A stretch of 64,000 bases of DNA from Merluccius polli (GCA_030340625.1 JAOPHQ010005705.1:150001-214000), one strand, 5' to 3'. Counted from the first letter of the stretch, positions 38,757 to 52,781 are shown. Notes: generated by a model from the letters alone, not told the origin. A program made the numbers and translations.

Positions 38757-38836
<80 letters not shown>
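38757..38836. repeat. Compound (GA)n(CA)n microsatellite
   Basis: GA tract directly joined to a CA tract. Confidence 0.97.
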
Positions 38837-38837
<1 letters not shown>

Positions 38838-39136
38838 GCAATGCGGCTGGGTTCTGAGTGGCTGCCTTTAGATCACATGGTAACATTGGGCTGTTTACTC
38901 GAGATGAATCCATGTTTGAAAGAAACCAGTTGATGTTTGTCTTCTGATAAAACACATGAGGACGTTCCAAGCTCCTCAATGATGCAGAATGTATGCATTC
39001 ACAGGACAATGCAGACTTTGTGCTGTGTGTGTGTGTTGCTCTGAATGGCCCAGGGCGGATGGTGGTGGTGGGGGGGGGTATGTATTCTCAGCTCTACTGA
39101 TGTTAACTGATCAGCCGAGTCTTTAATGATAAAGAA

Positions 39137-39151
39137 GAAAAGAGAGAGAGA

Positions 39152-39215
<64 letters not shown>
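39137..39215. repeat. Compound (GA)n(CA)n microsatellite
   Basis: Short GA segment followed by about 60 bases of CA. Confidence 0.97.
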
Positions 39216-39217
<2 letters not shown>

Positions 39218-39296
39218 GGTGTAGCTTTCTCTCGTTTGGACCAATAACACAGAATGCCTGTCTGTCTGTATCTCTTACCACTATTTACTATTTTGG

Positions 39297-39480
39297 TCAT
39301 TTCGCATTGTCATGTTTTCATCCAAAACAGCTTACAGTTGCATTTCAGATACAGGTCATTGTGGAGTAGATAGGAGCTATTAGGCATCTTGTTCAAGCAT
39401 GCCTACAGGTAGGCTGCAGACATTGGGGATCGAACCAGGTAGCCTGGGAGTCGAACACCCTAGCCACTATCCTGCCGTCT
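39297..39480 (-). repeat. SINE-like tRNA-derived repeat, copy A
   Basis: It carries tcatccaaaacagcttacag, a middle part caagcatgcctacaggtagg, and the end attggggatcgaaccaggt. Read on the minus strand this is a good Pol III B box, GGTTCGATCCC. It ends aacaccctagccactatcctg, showing what the uninterrupted end of copy C looked like. Confidence 0.7.
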
Positions 39481-40089
39481 ATGTCTCTCACGCTCGCTCT
39501 CTCGTGTGCGAGCATGCTCTCGCTTTCTATCTTTTTGTCTTTATCTGATGGGATCCTACTATATGTGGGAGTTCTGTAGCCATCAATCTGTGTGTCTATG
39601 TGGCACTAACTTTCCCTCTCAGCCCGTCTCCCTCTCTTATCGTTCTATCTGTCTCTCTCTCTCTGTCTCTCCCTCTGTCCTTCTCTGAGGTCCACAGCCT
39701 CCAGATAGCTTATCTTCATTTAATTGACTTCTCATTTACAGCAGAGCCGTGGTTCCAGGGGAATGTTTTAGACTGGAGTAGAGGGGTCTGTGTGTGTGTG
39801 TGTGTGTGTGTGTGGGGGGGGGGGGGTAATCGAAAAATAGAAAGCAACGGAGAGCGATATGGAGAGAGACAGACAAGAGAAAAAGAGTAAGCAACAGGGT
39901 ATAAGCAATAGAGGGCGGGATTGGCATTTGCAACAAAGATGTTGTCTTAATGAGTTGATTAATTTTGCACAAAGGCAACAAAGCGGGCTGTATTGATCCT
40001 CAAAGCTGGAGTAAGGCAACACGCCCATCCACCCCTTGAGACAAACAGAGCAGAGAGAGAGAGAGAGCATAGGAGCGGAACAGGGAGGT

Positions 40090-40144
<55 letters not shown>

Positions 40145-41806
40145 GAGAGGGAGAGAGGAGGAGAGGGAGAGCGGAGGAGAGGGGCACGTGAGACATTGAT
40201 GAATGTCGTGACAGTGCGAATCATCATCACATATAATCTTTATATTCATGCGCCAAGCTAACAGCCGGCAAGCACAAAGACTTGAGTGGCGCGCCGCGCA
40301 GCACCTAGCATACGACGGACAATTCAATTGCTCATCCGCACGCCCTCTCCTTCCAGTGTGGCATCATGGGTAGATGGTTTTTATTGTTCCTGGGCATGTC
40401 TCCATGTGTTCCATCATAATCAGCCGACGAAAGCACCAGTCTCTCACTTCTCCCCGCATACTGGAATATTCTGTTACCACGGGCAACCGGAGGAGGACAG
40501 CTGGTGGGAGGTGCCGGTGCTGCGGCGAACGCCATGACGCGTGGCTCATTACAGCTGAATGAGCCATATTGCCAGAGCTCAATTTGGAGGCTGGCAGCCG
40601 CCGCTCATGTATCAGAAAATGATGATGCACAAGTCGATTAACTTGGCTCGCCGAAACATGAATCTGTGGGCCCTCCCGCACAAAATGAAGAGCGCAACAT
40701 GCCCCCCGCACCCCCAGCCAAAAAAAACCCCCATCAACAACCAAAATGTATCTAGACATGAAAGAGCCACTATTGCAGTATTTGAAGACATCCCACTATT
40801 CCATGTGATACCACTACTCTATGATACAAAAGATAAGAGTTGAGGGATCTTGTGAACAACTTTCTGAACTCACTGACCTCCAACAACTCCGGCTGCCCAA
40901 TCGGAGCGGCACGGTGGGCGGCACTGAGCGCTTATCCAGCAGAGTTTCCCCTGGCTTTGTGGTGCCACTGTTGCTCAAGACAAGACTAGAATGGACCCCA
41001 GCACGTCGGTGACATTCCCCCACAATTAGTGTTTGCTATTATCAAGCCTATTGGGGAGGGGGGTCCGTGCCCATTGAAAGTGTGACAGTCACAGCATGTT
41101 AACCAGGGGTAGGACTTGGTGTCAGGCTAACCTCATAAAGCAACTGCTGAAGACTCGGCACACCGCAGGAACACCGCGTTCCCGCGAAGAGCCATTGCGA
41201 TTCACTCACCGTTAGCTATGTTGACGACCGCTTGTTTTGCGGCCATGAAAAACGACACATTGAATTAAATACATTCATGAATCCCAACGAGAACCATTAT
41301 GGAAGTCATGTAGAAGAGTTATTACAAACCTTAAAACCATGAAATGTCTTGGAACTAGCATCATAGCTGATGTTGGATGCTGCATAGATAGGGGGGCGTT
41401 ACCCACCCTGGCCTCCCTAGCTGGCTCCGTCTCTGCCCAGGGACACTGGTTTACCAGGGGCCTGTGGGGGCCAGACGTGCCATATGGCCCGTGTGTTTGT
41501 GGAGCCAAGAAGTCAAGGCACACCAAATTAATTCTGTGCACTGAAGGATTAAATCGCCCAGCTTCCATCCACACTAAGGCTGACGAAAAAATGTGCGGCT
41601 TGCTTACAGTGTCCCCAGCCCAGGCAGCTGTCCCTTGACCACAGGCCCAGACATGGCAGAGACCAACCAAAACATGTCAAAACATGTACTTGAATGCATG
41701 GAGGGTACGGTAAATTCATGGTTATTAATGTCATCCATGGTGGTTGACATTACGTATGTATGAGACGATCGAACATTGCAGACATAGATGAAATCAGCAT
41801 TGCAAA

Positions 41807-41845
41807 TACTACCAGCACACAACTGAATGTGTTATGCTGGTAGTA
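41807..41845. repeat. 11-bp-stem hairpin
   Basis: TACTACCAGCA and TGCTGGTAGTA are perfect inverted repeats; a further CAC/GTG pair lies inside beyond a 3-base bulge. Confidence 0.8.
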
Positions 41846-43079
41846 AGTTCATGAAAAAACATGAAGCAGAGAGAATGCATGGCTCATTCATGCACCCGGA
41901 CACTTCCTCAAGTCCTATTTATAGACATGCGTCAACGTGCAAACACAATAACCACCCAACAACTACAAAGTACTAATTAGAGTATTGTTGTTGTTGTCAG
42001 GAACAAGTGATGGATGGGGACGGCTCATCAATGCCCAATGACCACCAAGCGACGTTTAAAAGACAACATTGGCCAGCATTCACATGCAAATCAAACAAGG
42101 CCTACTTGTCTGGAAGGAAAGTCCTCCAGGCTAGGCAACAAGAGCCTGCTACACACACACACACACACACACACTGAAGACTAGTCAACCCATGTTCTGT
42201 TGAACAGCCTTATCCCAGGGGCAGTATATACAATGACAGTGAAACCAGAGGTTTGGCTGAACAAGGGGGGGGGGGGGGGGGGGCAACAATAGGTGAGAGC
42301 AACCAACTCCAACGGTATGTTTGAAATACTATCAAGCATTCCTCTGAAGGCAGAAGAAACACCATATTATCGGTATGAACACAGGCGGCTCCTGTTGGTC
42401 TGCGTTCAGTTTGCCGTACATTTAATACACAAAGAATACACAGACATGTGCACTGAGTTTGTTTACTGTTGACGAAAAAGTATTCACATGATGATGCTCA
42501 AATACACAGTGAGTTCAAGACATTGACATATCAAAGCGCTGTATTGCCAGAGGTGACAGCACATATGTTGCAACATGGTGTTGTCTACGCCCGGCTCACA
42601 GGAAGCACCATCCAGAGCCAAAACTAGTCCAAAGAGCATGAGTTGTAAAAAGAAAAGAAAAGTAAAGTGAACTGCACTGCGAAGGGCAAACGTGTAAGAC
42701 ACTGCTGTTTAAGGGCTTTTAAAACTATCCCCATAACACAACCCATGTGAGTCCACCCCAAACAGCTTAAACAATGATTTGCAGCTTGCCTGGAGTAGTA
42801 CGACCAGAGCACAGAGGGAGTGCTGGAGAATGTGCAGATGGTATGTCTTCTCTGGCAATGAGACGCAGGCCAGAAATTGAATAAGAAATTCTCGAAGAAC
42901 CCCAGCCGTCAAGTTGGCCCGGCACACGCCCACCAGCCAATCAGTGTAATCCAATCCAGTGGACCACTATTACCAAGTGTTATTTGTTTTTCATTGCATC
43001 GTGTAATTACTTCCCACCTCCCTAAAGAGAGTTGGAGAAGACTGGGGCCAAGGCAGATGTGGATGGGTGGGGATGAATG

Positions 43080-43235
43080 TAGACCCGCAGGAAATGATGG
43101 ATGGATGGGAAGGAGGTGGACAGATAGATGGATGGATAGATAGATGGATGGTGGGTGGATGGATTTCATGGACTTCATGGATGGATAGATAGACGGACGG
43201 ACGGAAGAACGGACCAGACAGACAGACAGACAGAC

Positions 43236-43303
<68 letters not shown>

Positions 43304-43316
43304 GGACAGATAGATA
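43080..43316. repeat. GATA/GGAT/GACA tetranucleotide cluster
   Basis: GGAT-rich units at left, then GGAC, GACA and a pure (GATA)n of about 80 bases (43215-43300). Confidence 0.96.
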
Positions 43317-45107
43317 ATAGTTGGTTAGGGCCCAGTGTTTGGAAATTGGGCCCCTGTGTGATTGGGGGCTTTCCGGTACAGATTGAATGGGACTCATTAG
43401 TCAGTGCTGATACAGCTATCCAAGTCACCTTCTGCGTTCCCCCAATGGGACCGCTCCACCCATTCATCTCAGCTGCATGTATTTATTCCAAGCCAAGAGA
43501 GAGAGGGCCTGGGTGCGGTGCACCTTAGAGGATACAATCATTCTAACAGCATTAGACAGTTTTGGCTGGACTCTCCCAAACACATTACTGTCCTCTGTTT
43601 CATTAAACTATCTAAGGGGGGGGGGGAAACAAAGACAGTTTTGTTAGACTATCTGGTGAGCAAAGACACCGGACTTTGCCGGACTTTGATCCATCCATCT
43701 TTACGACGACTGAATTTGCATCTGGCTTTGACATGAGGGCCTTGAAATATGGTCTCGTCTAATCTGAAAAATCTGATCATCGTACTGGCAGGATGCCAAC
43801 ACTCATGATCAGATCATGAAGTTAAAGTCATTAGAGATAATCAGCACCACTGAAGTGCACAAGACCTTCTTTGACCTCTTCTCTAATGGGCTCCACACAC
43901 TGTGCGATTTTGACCATATTGGAACGATCATTGTATGTCATGCCTGTGAGATGGAAAAATGATACAATCTTGATTGGCAGACTTGTCCCACTGTGCGATG
44001 AGTTGAATTGAGTAGACTAGTATACATGTATTGAGTGATTTGGGGCTACAACCTGTGTCAATACATTTTGTTATTGTTATAGTTTGTCTCATTTGCCAGA
44101 ATGGCATCGTAGCACCAGCCGTAGCACCAGCCACACAGCTAGGCTATGGGACAAAATGTCTTGTACTGCTAGAACTTGGGCGTGGTTGAGCGAAGGCTAA
44201 GAGGTGACGGTCTGTTTCTCTTCTGTTCCAGGACAATAGATATGCACAGTTTCAGCAGCTGGCCAACGTAACTGCAATGGAGTTGACTAGTTTGTGGGGC
44301 TACAAATCAGGGTTTCTCGAACCAGCTGGAGCAATTTGTTCCTGCAAGTGTAGACATCGGGCTAGCGGGGGCCGTCGGTCCAGGGTCACATCCGCCAAAA
44401 AAGAAAAACTCACAATTGGGAACCCTCTGCTTGGGTTCACCGAGCCAGAGGTGGAGACGCAGATGAAGTGTGTAAATTCTTGCCGTTGAAGCGTCCCATC
44501 CCATCGGGGGGTGGTTTGGGGGGGGGGGGGGGGGGGGGGGGTTGAGGTGAGTGGCGGGTGGGAGGTAGTATTTTGAACCGAATGGGGGATTTCCAGAGAA
44601 AGGTAGACACGGCTCTGCAAACAGAGAGACACATTTCTCATGTTTGTCATCAGGACGCTCTGGAGGATGAGAACATACCAGGTGGGGAGCAGTGAACAAA
44701 AAAAAAAAAGAAATAAGGAAGAATTGGCGAGGGCGGCGGCAGTGGCGGCCGTGGGTGTGGGACAGGATATCTAATGCATAACACATGCAAGTCAAAGGAT
44801 GCGGTCAGGGTGGAATGGGTCTTCATGCACAGAGCATTCCATGATTTTTTGGTGTTAGTGCAGAAAAAATGCAGCTTTTTCCCCATTGTGTACAGTCCTG
44901 TGGCCAAGAAACAGAGATAGATAAAATCGTTTTTTTAACATAAACACTTCCAGATGTGTGTGTGTGTGTGTGCAGCATGTTTTGCGGAGGTCTGTGTCCA
45001 GGCAATGCAATTGGAGAAACAGCCCTGCTCATAAGTATGGATGCTCAGCACAACATCTGGGAGGATTCACGGCCCAAGTCTTGCACATGGGGATGGATAG
45101 TTTCCGA

Positions 45108-45153
45108 GAGAGAGAGAGAGAGGGAGGGGGGAAAAAAGAGAGAGCGAGAGAGC

Positions 45154-45236
<83 letters not shown>

Positions 45237-45288
45237 GTGGGGGGAGAAATTATTTGGGAAAGAGAGAGGGAGAGCGAGAGAGAGAAAA
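45108..45288. repeat. (GA)n microsatellite
   Basis: About 130 bases of GA with G-rich and GAAA interruptions at both ends. Confidence 0.96.
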
Positions 45289-45836
45289 AACTGTGTGTGT
45301 GTGAGGGAGAATGGGGTGCAGTTAGGGGAAGCGCATGGAATGAAAAGTGTCTCGTTGACAAAAGCTGAATAATCTGTGGCTTGGCCAGCGAGCACATTGT
45401 GGGGGTGGGGTATGGTCTCACTGGGATGTCCTGCTCTGGTGCTAAACCATGGTCCCATCTCTGGAGGCATGCAGCGGTTACGGGCCCCCGGTAGTTCAGG
45501 GGTAACGGGGCAACGGGACGGCAGGATTCACATTGGGAATACCATGGGATTTAAAAAAAAAAATCTTTTACTGGGAAGTCTGAGGTGGGGATATACAAAC
45601 TGTGGAATGTGCTCGGGCCAGGGTTTTGTCACAATGAGCGACGTGGCTTTGAAGGGACTGTATGTGCCTGTTGTGAAATGCATTCTGCTGGAGCTGTGAT
45701 GTTGCGGCTTGTAGTTTGGGTCTGGGATGGACTGTTTACGGCGCGGCTGGCAGGTTTAGGCTGAGGCCCTGAGTGATAGGGGGGTGAGCCTGTCAGGCCA
45801 TGTCAGCCAGATGGATTGGAGCCATGTCAGCCCAGG

Positions 45837-45873
<37 letters not shown>

Positions 45874-46371
45874 TTATACGTGAATGCAACGTTGATATGG
45901 AAAACTGAACAGATTAGAGGGTAGTCGTATTGCGTTGCATGACAATGGCACTGGGAAGATTGGTGTGACCACCACCCCATGCATGCACACACGCATGCAC
46001 AAACACACACACACACACTGATACTTTAATATATTCAGGCCAACGATAGCGTCGTTAATCATTATATTATTAAGGGTAATAACTTGCATCACAAAAGTGA
46101 GTGCATGAGTGAATAAATTGGAAAAGTGACGAGTGAAGGAGTGAAAGAGCAAGCGTTTATTCATCCACGTGTGTTTATTTTCCCGTGTCAACGTGGCAGG
46201 ACTGATAATGTGCGTTATCCAATGCGAGGCGGTCTGGTATGTGAGCTCTCATGGGGAGGACAGTTCACACACCCCCCTGGCTCTCATCATGGCTCCTTAT
46301 TTTTCTCTCACTTTATCTCCCTCGGTGAAACCCAGGCACTTTACGGAGACAATGCAAGGGAGAGAAAGAGA

Positions 46372-46416
<45 letters not shown>

Positions 46417-46689
46417 GGAAAGGGGTGGGGGAGTGAATTCCAGAGCCCTACATATTCCCACTCATCTGCACATCTGGGACATAACAGTCCTCACCACTCC
46501 CATATACCGTCGACTGCTGGAAGAGAACAGCGGCCACAACATGACCGCCTGCCTCCTCTGGGATAGGTACCGTGGTATCGCTTAGCAGAGGACCACCGAC
46601 CGCCCTCCACCCAAACCCCCCAAAAAATGCCAGTATCCCAGAGGGCCTTCACACCTCACACAGTGCTTGACACCCTAAAAATGATAATC

Positions 46690-46695
46690 GTCATT

Positions 46696-46737
<42 letters not shown>

Positions 46738-46738
46738 T
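46690..46738. repeat. (CAT)n trinucleotide repeat
   Basis: About 16 units of CAT, non-coding context. Confidence 0.96.
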
Positions 46739-47261
46739 AGAAAACTAATTAACAGGTCAAACGGAGTAAAATGCAGCCAATGTAAACATCTTCCCCATGT
46801 GCATCTGTCTACCCAGTCATTCATGGCAGAATGTTTCTACCAACAGATGGATGCTGTTGCCGCTGAGGGAGGGGGGGGGGGGGGGGGGGGGGGGGGGACA
46901 AATACTAAAAGAAAAGGTCGCATTACAAGCCACCATCCATCAATTTTACAGTTCAGATTTGCGGCTTTGGTCTTTGCAACTTTTAGCAGTGTAGAGTTGT
47001 GTGTGTGTTTGTGTGTTTGCATGTGTGTGTGTGTGTGTGTGAAGGGTGTGATATGGGGGAGTGTGTGTGCTTAAAAGATAAACTACACTGATGAAAGAAG
47101 AGCCCTCGGCCTTGCAGTGGACCCCATCATCCATCTGGTGATGTCACAGGCGAGTGTGTGTGCATTTATATATGGGGGTGTGTGTGTGTGCGTGTGTGTG
47201 TTATTGTTGGTGCATGGAATGCGAGTATGTGAAGTGACCCCGTAAAGGCCTTTGAAGGGAG

Positions 47262-47428
47262 GACACACACACACACACACACACAGAAACACACATTGTA
47301 ACCCCCCCACAGACACCCATTGTAATGCACACACACACACACACAGACGTTTTAACGCACACACACATACACACACACAGACGTTTTAACGCACACACAC
47401 AAACACACACACACACACACACACACAT
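47262..47428. repeat. (AC)n cluster with duplicated ~40-bp segment
   Basis: cagacgttttaacgcacaca occurs twice (47344 and 47379) between AC tracts. Confidence 0.93.
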
Positions 47429-48482
47429 ATCTCTGATCTGTGGAGCACCTATCAAAGGGAGACCACACCCCAGTTGAGCTGGAACCTGAAACCCTCCTCG
47501 CCTCAGTAGGAGGATGGGGTGTCTAGTGTGGGGGTGGGGGGGTGTGTGGGGGTGGGGGAGACAGCTAGGGGGGCTGAAGGGCTAGAGGTATCATTGGCTT
47601 TCCATTTCACTTGATGAAACCCATTTGGCTGGATTAGTTTCACACTCTGACTGGGACCCCGAGGAGACAGGCTCTACCAACCAGGATTAGCTAGGGCTGC
47701 AGACCGTCTGCTGCCGACGACCAGTAGCACAGAGAACAAGATGGAGGAAGAAGGAAGGAGATGAGAGGTCAGTAGACGGAGAGGAAAAGGAAGAGCAACA
47801 AGCGGTAGATGCTGTGTTGCACAGCAGAATGAGACAGACAGGGCTTCATGCTTGGCAAGTGACAGATTTGTGTGTGTGTGTGCCTGCGTGTATGTGTGTG
47901 TGCTGAAGGGGGAACGACAGAGAAAGTTAAAGTGTGTCTGCAATAAATGCCAGCCAGTTGCCAGCCTGAATGAGAATGAAGGACAATGATTGGACGCTAA
48001 ATTGAGGGGGTATTAAATTGAGGAAGCAAAACCACTTGATAATGAGTTTTTGTTGCAGAGAATCCGCGTGCGTACATGTGGTTGCGGTCGCACATGCACG
48101 GTCGTGCTTGTGCACGTGTGTGCACATGTTTGTGTGTTTGTGTCGACACCTGTGGGCTCCATCGTCTTTGCCCCTAATTATCTGTGGCATAAATCAACTG
48201 TGGGTGCGTTTCCATGGTTGCCTGCAGCAGACTGGGTGCTGGGAGATCATACCAGAGCTATTTCATTAACCTTTGAAGGACTTGGTATTTATTTTAGTGG
48301 CAGCGCTATGAATATAAATTTATCATTTTGAAAAGCGGGAAATGGACAGGTAATAAAAAGTCTAGGGACCTGACTTAATAGACATTCTCTCACTTTCGCC
48401 TTCTCTCCTCTTTTTCTATTTCTCTCTATTTTTAGTCTGCCCACAGACACACAGATGCGCGTGCACGCACACACATGCACGG

Positions 48483-48522
<40 letters not shown>

Positions 48523-49661
48523 AGACGCACACACACGCACACACACACTGTCACACTGACTTATCCCTAATGCACAAATTAATACAAATTCATGACCACC
48601 CGTCCGTAAATGGATGCGTAGATACAGCACTTAGAGACATATGGGTTAAGCAGCCAGCTTAATGTTCCCCATCTAAATGGATCTCAAGCTAATCAACAAC
48701 ATCAGCCATAGCCTTATCCCCAACATAAATACAAAACAAGACAAAAGTATTGACTTGAAACACATTACATTCTCTATTCGTGTGTGTGCGCTGGGAGGCC
48801 AAACGCGGGCTACATAACTGGAGTCTCTCTACATGCTGGAGGATGCGGTCAGTTGTCACGTACCAGGGATGAGGGACGAGGAAAACAACACAGCAATGCA
48901 GTGCCTCAGGGGCCACAAGCGCGGCGGAGAAGGGCCTCTTTGTGTGTGTGTGAGAATTGGCTGGTTTTAAGGAGCATTCTACACATGCCTCAGTGGTAAG
49001 TGAGGGCTCTGTTGCCAGTGGTAATTCAATTGTGCCACATGATTTCTCGTTGAGTAATCCACAAATGGGTGAAAAGAAAAAGGAGACGAGAAAAAAAAGA
49101 AGGCATCCCAAAGCCTAACGAACCAGACGTCCCAGGAGACTTTAGAGAGTGGGGAGGATGAAGTTGAGGAGACGAGGAGGAGGAGGGAGGAGGAGGAGGA
49201 GGAGATGAAGGAGGAGGGGGCGAGAGAGACAGCAAAGACGGAGAGTGGAAGCGACAAGGAGCAAAGAGACAAAAGCCACTGACAAAAAAGGTACCGTCAT
49301 GGACGGAGTAGGTAGGTGAATTTAAATTGCACAACGGCTTGTTTGAAAGCCAGAGGTAGATTAAACAGAGAGAGAGAAAAAACAGAAATGCTTGAGAGCC
49401 ATGAGATCACTTGGGCAAATGAATGAAAACCACATCAGGGATGTTTTGGAGCAGCACCAAGTCATTGGACTGAAGCATGAGGGTGAGGATGACGCAACGC
49501 AATGGCAATAAAGCCCTCGCAAGTAACACAGCATCAGATGTGGGGCTGGAAACCTGCAGGGGGACCAGAGACACCAACGACGGGATGCTTTTTATAAACT
49601 GATCCGAAACAGCCCCACGCACACACGCAAAGACAAACTTACACACACACACTTACACACA

Positions 49662-49701
<40 letters not shown>

Positions 49702-49921
49702 ACTGTGACCGCAGCCATGTGCGGTGTTGCAGAGTGCTGACTGCTGGAGTTATGGCGCTGTGGATCTGGACTGCTTCAAGCAAACTGAGGAGGGGGGTGT
49801 GGTGGTGGGATTCACTCCTAATTCCAGGAGGACTCTCTTTACATACAACAGAGACGCCAGAAGATGCCATAGTACGTTGACATCCCCCCCCCCCGCACAC
49901 ACACACACACACACGCACACT

Positions 49922-49952
<31 letters not shown>

Positions 49953-50783
49953 CATAAAACAAGCATTGAAAGCTCAATGTTTGTGTGGCTACACTCCAAA
50001 CAAGATTACCCCCCCCCCCCCACACACACACACACACACCACCCCACAGGGGGTGATGGGGTTGAGGAGGAGAGAGAGGAGGGGAGTGAGAGAGGTGTGA
50101 TCGTAATGAACCTGTTCTTTGTTTGTTTCTGGTTTGTTTTGTTTTGAACGCCAATGAGTGGGGGGTGGGGGTGGGGGGGGGGGGTCTCGTAGCACAAAAG
50201 CAACCGGGACTCCAAGCAACCATGTTGGGAAAGGGTGACAACAACAAAAGAAACACCCTCCCAAGGTGAGCGCTGTGAGCCGGCGTGGGGTGGGGGGGGT
50301 GGGGGGTGGGGGTGGAGGTGGAGGAGGGTGTTTGGGGTTTGGGGGGGGGGGGGGCTCTGCTGAAGCTTAGCTGTGCCCACCGCTCCACCAATGTGGCACA
50401 CGAGCTGAGACAGCCCGACGATATAGGCACAGTTTCCATGGCAACCATGCTCCGGTCCTATTAGTGGTTATCTTCACCAGCCACACCGGGGTTTTTTTTT
50501 TTTTATCCTCCTCTTTTCTTCCCTTTCGGTGCTGGTGTAAATCAACCACCAACAGGGAGGGTGAAATTAGGCGGCACGCCGATTGAAATTGGGCTTCAAG
50601 CTGCGTTTATTATATTATATTTTTGTTAAAAAAAATAGAAAAGGAGCAAGTTAAGTGGGGAGCGGAAAAAGATGCATGCATACGCTTGCACGTAGGCAAA
50701 CAGTCAGACTCATTTGTGGACATGAACTCACCCGCGCACATGTGCGCTGTCTCACACACACACACATACACAAACAACCACAA

Positions 50784-50814
<31 letters not shown>

Positions 50815-51500
50815 AAGAAACACACACAACTGGCGGCATAGAGGCACAGCCGAGCTGGACACAAAGAGAAACTAACAGTAGCCATCGAAAGCCAAAAGCT
50901 ACGCCATCCAGCAGCACAACACCCCCTGCCCTATATTTCATATTTTAATCTACTGTGCCAGAGGATTCCTTGGCCCAGGGCGCTGTGTAATCTTGTCGCA
51001 GGGCAGATGGCGCTCCCTCTCTCTCTCGCTGTGTCAATCCGATCCCCTGCGTTGCGGACAGCGAAAGAAGCTGAGTTCTCCGGTGGCCGTGACACACCGG
51101 GATCAGCAGGGTATAGGCGGGCTTGCCAGTGGTGGTGGTGGTGGTGGTGCTGGTGGTGGAGTGGCAACAGACAGGGCTGTCATCATTTCCCCAGACCTGG
51201 AACTGGCTACCATTGAGGGCTCGGCGCTGGACACAACTGCAGACACGGATTAGGATTAGTCTGGATCCCTAACCATGGTATAGACATTGGGGATAGGAGG
51301 GGGGGGGGGGGGTCCAATTGAGAGCCCTCCCCCAGATTATTATTATTATTTAAATAAATGCACTCCCCACAATTCTGATATTTATAAATGAAAACTTGCA
51401 CATTTAAACCATAGTTTTGAGGATGACATTGACCATTTGAATTCTTATTTAGAGGAATAGTCTGTGATTTCCCCTGTACTGACTCTAAACACACCTACCA

Positions 51501-51565
51501 ATTAGAAATATGCCCACCAGTAGTAGCGAATGCCCATTTGCTACTACTAATTGCATATTTCTAAT
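51501..51565. repeat. Two-stage hairpin (13 + 9 bp stems)
   Basis: ATTAGAAATATGC (51501-51513) pairs exactly with 51553-51565; inside it AGTAGTAGC pairs with GCTACTACT around a 12-base loop. It lies at the edge of an AT-rich, microsatellite-free block. Confidence 0.9.
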
Positions 51566-51734
51566 TGCATATTACATACCCAAAAATTACTTAGCCAAAG
51601 CATGTTTATGTAAATATTGTGATTAGAACGACAACTAATGCTGTACTTGAACAAATTACAGATTATCCCTGACAAAAAAATGTACTTTTAAGCAGTCCAA
51701 GTTCATTTGTATTTGGTTGATTTGTCTCTAAATA

Positions 51735-51925
51735 AAAGTCTGTGCATTTACACTGAAAAGTCTAAAGTTAATTAAATCAGACTTGTACAAAGAATTAAAT
51801 GTAAAATATTTATTTTAATTACAACTACAGAAAAAAGCAAAGTCTGTCATTTACATTGAAAAATATTGTGAATGAAATTATTGACTTGAACAAAGAGAAT
51901 TAAACTTACATGAGGTCCTCTGACA
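51735..51925. repeat. Diverged ~104-bp tandem duplication
   Basis: aaagtctgtgcatttacact at 51735 and aaagtctgtcatttacattg at 51839 head two similar blocks that continue into gacttg-(t/a)acaaag...aattaaa. Further similarity near 51650 (gtacttgaacaaatta) hints at a third copy. Confidence 0.65.
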
Positions 51926-52579
51926 TCTGTTCCCAATTCACAAATCAAATATATAATATGCTGTAAGCAGCGATTAAAGGGGCCGAGCAAAATGGCAACA
52001 ATGTGTGCCTTGTGAAGAGAGGCGAGTTTATTCAGCGAGTTATTAGGTGCTGAGACAAAGTGTTACAACCATCCCCGGTCTCCCCTATTTGCTTTAATGT
52101 TATCATGCAGTTTATATAGTAAGTGTATTAAGATAAGTGTATTAAGACAGTTATCTGAAACATTAGCTATTGCCTTATCTACTAAGCTAACGTAACCTAT
52201 TTAGGTATCTAGTTACTTACTGTCTACAAAAGAAAAGCATGTCTGGTCCTGCTTCCTCCGCGTTTTAGGTAATGTTACTTCCTCCATTTGTTCACCTCCA
52301 CTGACTGACCGAAATTAAAAAACCATCACAGCACAGAATGACGTGAAGTGGATTAAAACACGAGGCGATCCTGAGCTTCTTTAGTGAACAATAATAGCAA
52401 CAACAACATGCTACATCAGACAACCGAGTTGTTTGTGCCAGCTAACCATGGGCACAACTATTTGTACTTACCTTAACTTATGCTTTCTTTAACAAACAAA
52501 CAAATAAATTAAAAATAAATAGGAAATAACAAGAGACAAATCTGTTGTCAGGGTTCTTTTTCTTATCGGGTCCATTGAC

Positions 52580-52781
<202 letters not shown>

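Larger units (their letters stand above)
37107..43079. other. No gene seen
   Basis: AC tracts 37292-37440, (CAGT)n near 37590-37665, GA/CA at 38.76 and 39.14 kb, SINE-like copy A, GT+G tract 39790-39828, GA 40090-40185. The 40.2-42.1 kb stretch is unique and repeat-poor, then poly-G 42265-42283. Confidence 0.55.
43317..51061. other. No confirmed gene
   Basis: Long poly-G/C runs at 44518, 46871 and 49922, GA tracts at 45.1 and 46.37 kb, AC/GT tracts at 45.84, 47.0-47.43, 48.48, 49.64, 49.89, 50.01 and 50.75 kb, (GAG)n near 49.18 kb. Confidence 0.5.

Noticed and set aside
39425..39436. Possible tRNA gene (B box)
   Set aside because: No complete cloverleaf or A box at the right spacing; part of a SINE-like repeat.
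41275..41670. 131-codon minus frame
   Set aside because: No motif or codon bias; overlapped by an equally open plus frame.
44238..44275. Apparent short exon after ctgttccag (DNRYAQFQQLANV)
   Set aside because: Too short, weak donor, no family match; likely chance.
46444..46566. Apparent exon between ttccag and a gtaccg donor
   Set aside because: The two open frames conflict, one ends in stop at the donor, and there is no clear codon bias.
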